This document shows, piece after piece, positions 61,052 to 64,000 of a stretch of 64,000 nucleotides of DNA. This stretch comes from Muribaculaceae bacterium (lineage in GTDB: Bacteria; Bacteroidota; Bacteroidia; Bacteroidales; Muribaculaceae). Made by a program: the position numbers and the translations under genes. The DNA lies in the NCBI GenBank assembly GCA_017454355.1, contig JAFTDD010000014.1, forward strand, positions 1-64,000, read 5' to 3'. How positions within the stretch are numbered: position 1 is the first letter of the stretch; each line of letters begins with the position of its first letter. A model generated the notes under the pieces. That model worked only from the letters and a program-made list of their open reading frames with translations. It did no database searches and had not been told where the DNA came from.

Positions 61052-61870
61052 ATGCAAATTCCCACATTTGAACAACTGCTGGAGGCCACGTGCCACTTCG
61101 GTCACCTCAAGCGCAAATGGAACCCCGCAATGGCTCCTTATATCTTCATGGAGCGCAACGGTATCCACATCATCGACCTTTACAAGACGCAGGCCATGCT
61201 TGACCGCGCTGCTCAGGCTTTGGCGAACATCGTTCGTCAGGGTCGCGACGTTCTGTTCGTCGCCACCAAGAAGCAGGCCAAGCAAGTCGTCGCCGACCAC
61301 GCCCAGAGCGTCGGCATGCCGTTTGTGATTGAGCGCTGGCCCGGTGGTATGCTCACCAACTTTGGCACCATCAAGAAGGCTGTTCGCAAGATGACGACCA
61401 TCGACAAGATGATGGAGGACGGCACGTTTGACAACATGTCGAAGCGTGAGCGTCTGCAGATTACCCGCCAGCGTGCCAAGTTGGAGAAGAACCTCGGTTC
61501 GATCGCCAACATGAGCCGCCTGCCGGCCGCCCTGTTTGTGGTCGACGTGCTGAAGGAGCACATCGCCGTCGCAGAGGCCAACCGCCTGGGTATTCCCGTG
61601 TTTGCGATGGTCGACACCAACAGTGATCCCTCCAACATTGACTATGTGATTCCCGCCAACGACGACGCGTCGAAGAGCATTGACTTGATTATGGCCACGT
61701 TGTGTGCCGCCATCAAGGAGGCTGTCGCCGAGCGCCGTAGCAGCGAGCCCGCCGAGGCTGCTGAGGGCGAGGGTGGCGAGCGTCAGCCGCGTGAGCGTCG
61801 CCGCCGCATCTCGCAGCGCCGCCGCAGCGACGAGGAGGCTCCCGCCGCCGAGGCACCTGCCGCTGAGTGA
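61052..61870 (+). CDS. rpsB: 30S ribosomal protein S2
   Basis: A 272-residue S2 with the [16 protein letters not shown] and TVDTNSDP-like ([16 protein letters not shown]) blocks. It carries an extra C-terminal tail rich in Arg, Glu and Ala beyond about residue 225. The 130-nt gap before it holds small palindromes (GTTTAGTATCTAAAC at 60926-60940 and GAGTCGACTC at 60943-60952) that could belong to an autoregulatory leader. Confidence 0.97.
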   Translation: MQIPTFEQLLEATCHFGHLKRKWNPAMAPYIFMERNGIHIIDLYKTQAMLDRAAQALANIVRQGRDVLFVATKKQAKQVVADHAQSVGMPFVIERWPGGMLTNFGTIKKAVRKMTTIDKMMEDGTFDNMSKRERLQITRQRAKLEKNLGSIANMSRLPAALFVVDVLKEHIAVAEANRLGIPVFAMVDTNSDPSNIDYVIPANDDASKSIDLIMATLCAAIKEAVAERRSSEPAEAAEGEGGERQPRERRRRISQRRRSDEEAPAAEAPAAE

Positions 61871-61908
61871 GCATGTAGCATGTAGCATGTAGCGTGTAGC
61901 ATGTAGAT
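61871..61908. repeat. GTAGCAT heptamer tandem repeat
   Basis: About five GTAGCAT/GTAGCGT units directly after the rpsB stop, the same unit as at 47373 and 63012. Confidence 0.8.
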
Positions 61909-62007
61909 AATGCAGTGGTGGCTCCGCGATGTCGCACGACTTGACAATGCGGTGTCACCACTTCTTTAAAAATTGAATCAACACTAATAAACATCAAATA
62001 CAGAACA

Positions 62008-63006
62008 ATGGCTGTAACAATTGAAGACATCAAGAAACTGCGCAACCTGACAGGTGCCGGCTTGAGTGACTGCAAGAAGGCTTTGATCGAGGCCGAGAAC
62101 GATTTGGATAAGGCAGTGGAACTGATTCGCAAGCGTGGCCAGGCTATCGCCGCCAAGCGTGAGGATCGTGACGCTGCTCAGGGTGTGGCTTTGGCCAAGA
62201 CTGTCGGCGAGTTTGCCGCTATCGTCGCCCTGAAGTGTGAGACTGACTTTGTGGCTGCCAACGAGAAGTTTGTTGGCCTCGCCAACCGTATCCTTGACGC
62301 TGCTGTTGAGGCTCGCGTGAAGAGCATGGACGAACTGCAGGCTTTGGTGATTGACGGCAAGACCGTTCCCGAGTTGATCACCGAGTTGAGCGGTATCACC
62401 GGCGAGAAGATGGAGTTGGGCGCCTACGAGTGCCTTGAGGCTCCGTTCAACGTGATTTATAACCACTTCAACAAGAAGTTGGCGACCATCGTGTCGTTCA
62501 ACAAGGCCGAGGTTGATCCCGATGTTGCCAAGGGCGTTGCCATGCAGGCCGCGTCGATGAACCCGACCGCAGCCACCCGCGACCAGATTCCTCAGAGCGT
62601 GATTGACGAGGAGTTGCGCATCGCTGTTGACAAGACTCGCGATGAGTTGGTGAAGAAGGCTGTTGAGGCCGCGTTGAAGAAGGCCGGTTTCAACCCCTAC
62701 TACTGCGCCACCGAGGAGCACCAGGACGAGGCTGTCCGCAAGGGCTACATGACCGAGGAGGATGTCGCGAAAGCTCGCGAAATTATGAAGACTACCGCCG
62801 AGCAAAAGGCCGCATCGCTGCCTGAGCAGATGATTCAGAACATCGCTCAGGGTCGTCTTGGCAAGTACTTCCAAGAGAACGTGCTGATGGAGCAGAACTA
62901 CGAAGCTGCCGAAGGCGAGAAGATCACGGTTGCCGAGTTCCTGGCCCGCAGCGACAAGGAGTTGAAGGCAATTGCCCTGAAGCGCGTGAATCTGAACGTG
63001 GACTGA
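62008..63006 (+). CDS. tsf: Elongation factor Ts
   Basis: A 332-residue nucleotide exchange factor for EF-Tu. The N-terminal UBA-like part (LRNLTGAGLSDCKKALIEA) and the TDFVA motif are intact; the length is the longer Bacteroidota form. Probably co-transcribed with rpsB. Confidence 0.97.
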   Translation: MAVTIEDIKKLRNLTGAGLSDCKKALIEAENDLDKAVELIRKRGQAIAAKREDRDAAQGVALAKTVGEFAAIVALKCETDFVAANEKFVGLANRILDAAVEARVKSMDELQALVIDGKTVPELITELSGITGEKMELGAYECLEAPFNVIYNHFNKKLATIVSFNKAEVDPDVAKGVAMQAASMNPTAATRDQIPQSVIDEELRIAVDKTRDELVKKAVEAALKKAGFNPYYCATEEHQDEAVRKGYMTEEDVAKAREIMKTTAEQKAASLPEQMIQNIAQGRLGKYFQENVLMEQNYEAAEGEKITVAEFLARSDKELKAIALKRVNLNVD

Positions 63007-63035
63007 TTTTTAGCATGTAGCATATATATAAGATT

Positions 63036-63070
63036 TGCGGTGGTCTCGATGAGAGGCTGCCGCATTTTTT
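63036..63070 (+). terminator. tsf terminator
   Basis: TGCGG (63036-63040) pairs with CCGCA (63060-63064), with an inner TCTC/GAGA pair, followed by TTTTTT. Confidence 0.85.
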
Positions 63071-63094
63071 GTTTAAAAAAAATATTAAATTTCA

Positions 63095-63124
63095 TTGTCG
63101 TTACAGGAAAAATATGTAATTTTG
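63095..63124 (+). promoter_or_regulatory. TTG / TAATTTTG promoter of the UpxY gene
   Basis: TTG (63095-63097) and TAATTTTG (63117-63124), 19 nt apart. The leader of about 100 nt contains a perfect hairpin, GTGGAAT/ATTCCAC (63181-63198). Confidence 0.68.
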
Positions 63125-63229
63125 CACAAAAATATGCCCGTCACTTCATCGTCACATCTGTCTGGGGCGGGAGTTTTTGAGTGGAATTGATATTCCACAA
63201 TAAACTAATTCTTTGGGTTTCAACTTGTT

Positions 63230-63892
63230 GTGCGAAATCCGAAGCACCAAGAAATTACCATTTTGACAACAGCAGGCACCCCATCGACAACATTACAAGT
63301 CGAGCAAACATTGTCGCCGCAGCCCGTGTTGTGGCATGCGATGCGTGTGACCTATCGTCGCGAGTTGCAAGTGAAGCAGATGATAGACGACTTGGGCATA
63401 GACGATGTTGACACGTATGTGCCACTGAGGCGGGTGAGCAAGGTGACGCGACGCGGAGTGAAGACAGTGGTCAACGAGCCGGCGGTGCACAATCTGCTTT
63501 TCGTCAGAGCGCGTCGGGAGTGGCTGCAGGAATTCAAGAGCCGTGTGCCACATTTGCAGTACTTGACGATGCGCAGCGGCGGTCGCAGTGTGCCCATTGT
63601 TGTGCCTGACGCGCAGATGGACGCGTTCATCGCGTTGTCGCGCAGTGCCGGCGACAATGCCGTCTATTTCGCTCCCGGCGAGTTGGACCTGCGTCGCGGC
63701 ACTCGCGTGAGGCTTCACGGCGGCTTGCTGGACGGTTTGGAGGCAACCTACGTGAAACTTGCCGGCCGCCGCAACCGTCAGGTTGTTGTTGAGATTGACG
63801 GCGTGGTGTCGATTGCCACAGCGACAGTCGCTCCTGACTATATCGAGGTGATTGAGCCACCGAAAACTCAAAACTCAAAATCACTATTATGA
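63230..63892 (+). CDS. UpxY-family transcription antiterminator (NusG paralogue)
   Basis: Up to 220 residues. The NusG N-terminal fold (LWHAMRVTYRRELQVKQMI, then NLLFVRA) and a KOW-like end (GELDLRRGTRVRLHGGLLDG) are clear. UpxY proteins let RNA polymerase read through long surface polysaccharide operons. No ATG precedes the conserved block; GTG 63230 is used, but a GTG near 63330 (VLWHAM) would remove an N-terminal extension of uncertain value. It introduces the operon that runs off the window. Confidence 0.85.
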   Translation: MRNPKHQEITILTTAGTPSTTLQVEQTLSPQPVLWHAMRVTYRRELQVKQMIDDLGIDDVDTYVPLRRVSKVTRRGVKTVVNEPAVHNLLFVRARREWLQEFKSRVPHLQYLTMRSGGRSVPIVVPDAQMDAFIALSRSAGDNAVYFAPGELDLRRGTRVRLHGGLLDGLEATYVKLAGRRNRQVVVEIDGVVSIATATVAPDYIEVIEPPKTQNSKSLL

Positions 63893-63911
63893 CATCTGTA
63901 CCATATCACGT

Positions 63912-64000
63912 ATGACCATGGCATCGTTTTTGATACTCACATTGACGTTCCTGTTGAGCGTTGGCATCTCGTCGATAATCATTCCGGCGATAATCCGGTT
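63912..64000 (+). CDS. Start of a WecA/MraY-like membrane glycosyltransferase (partial)
   Basis: An open frame from ATG 63912 (MTMASFLILTLTFLLSVGIS, then SIIIPAIIR) to the window end. The hydrophobic first helix ending in IP-IIR resembles the N-terminus of undecaprenyl-phosphate sugar-1-phosphate transferases, which commonly follow UpxY-type genes. Only about 29 residues are visible, so the call is tentative. ATG 63918 is an alternative start. Confidence 0.5.
   Translation, partial: MTMASFLILTLTFLLSVGISSIIIPAIIR

Overview
The window comes from a member of the order Bacteroidales (phylum Bacteroidota), probably a gut lineage such as Muribaculaceae or a Prevotella relative; the family assignment is inference. 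The evidence is a recurring TAnnTTTG -7 promoter element (often with a TTG/TTTG box 19-20 nt upstream) in front of many genes, no obvious Shine-Dalgarno use, a TonB-receptor-like outer-membrane protein, an UpxY-type antiterminator, a GT3 glycogen synthase beside a GT35 phosphorylase, a DUF4301 protein, and the gene order rplM-rpsI-rpsB-tsf.

Layout. 1-3200: palindrome-rich DNA, a DUF4143 ATPase and a lipid A-type acyltransferase. 3204-8182: a secreted coiled-coil protein coupled to an LTA-synthase-like enzyme, a low-GC PIN toxin-antitoxin pair, then two HU-family genes, the second a membrane-anchored HU-LysM fusion. 8179-16370: ligA, a CPBP protease, sppA, lpxK, a purine nucleoside phosphorylase and thiL. 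16552-19652 (minus): uridine phosphorylase, DUF4301 and a small beta-barrel. 19930-33712: dnaK behind a sigma-54-like promoter, a LytTR regulator divergent from a TonB-receptor-like protein, a YdeI-family pseudogene, glgA-glgP, lepA and rlmD. 34464-46215 (minus): a six-gene defence island built on a complete type III restriction-modification pair (Res, Mod) plus a coiled-coil TIR protein, a DUF4391 protein, a Schlafen/AlbA_2 protein and a large SNF2-type helicase. 46532-50487: an aromatic amino acid operon (prephenate dehydratase, aminotransferase, DAHP synthase/chorismate mutase, prephenate dehydrogenase). 50542-54195: tsaD, cinA and a histidine decarboxylase homologue with a signal peptide. 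54369-59310: a 1520-residue secreted protein with cohesin-like and dockerin modules, behind a long structured leader and bracketed by two copies of a 50-bp repeat. 60040-63006: rplM, rpsI, rpsB, tsf. 63230-64000: an UpxY antiterminator and the start of a WecA/MraY-like membrane protein, probably the head of a surface polysaccharide locus.

The window is also unusually rich in small dispersed repeats: a GC-rich ~28-bp element found between genes and in frame inside three genes; a ~200-bp MITE-like palindrome; a ~113-bp element present in opposite orientations 37 kb apart; a 53-bp palindrome present twice; and many 7-9-bp micro-tandem repeats at gene borders, some of which supply start or stop codons. 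No transposase, tRNA, rRNA or CRISPR array was seen.
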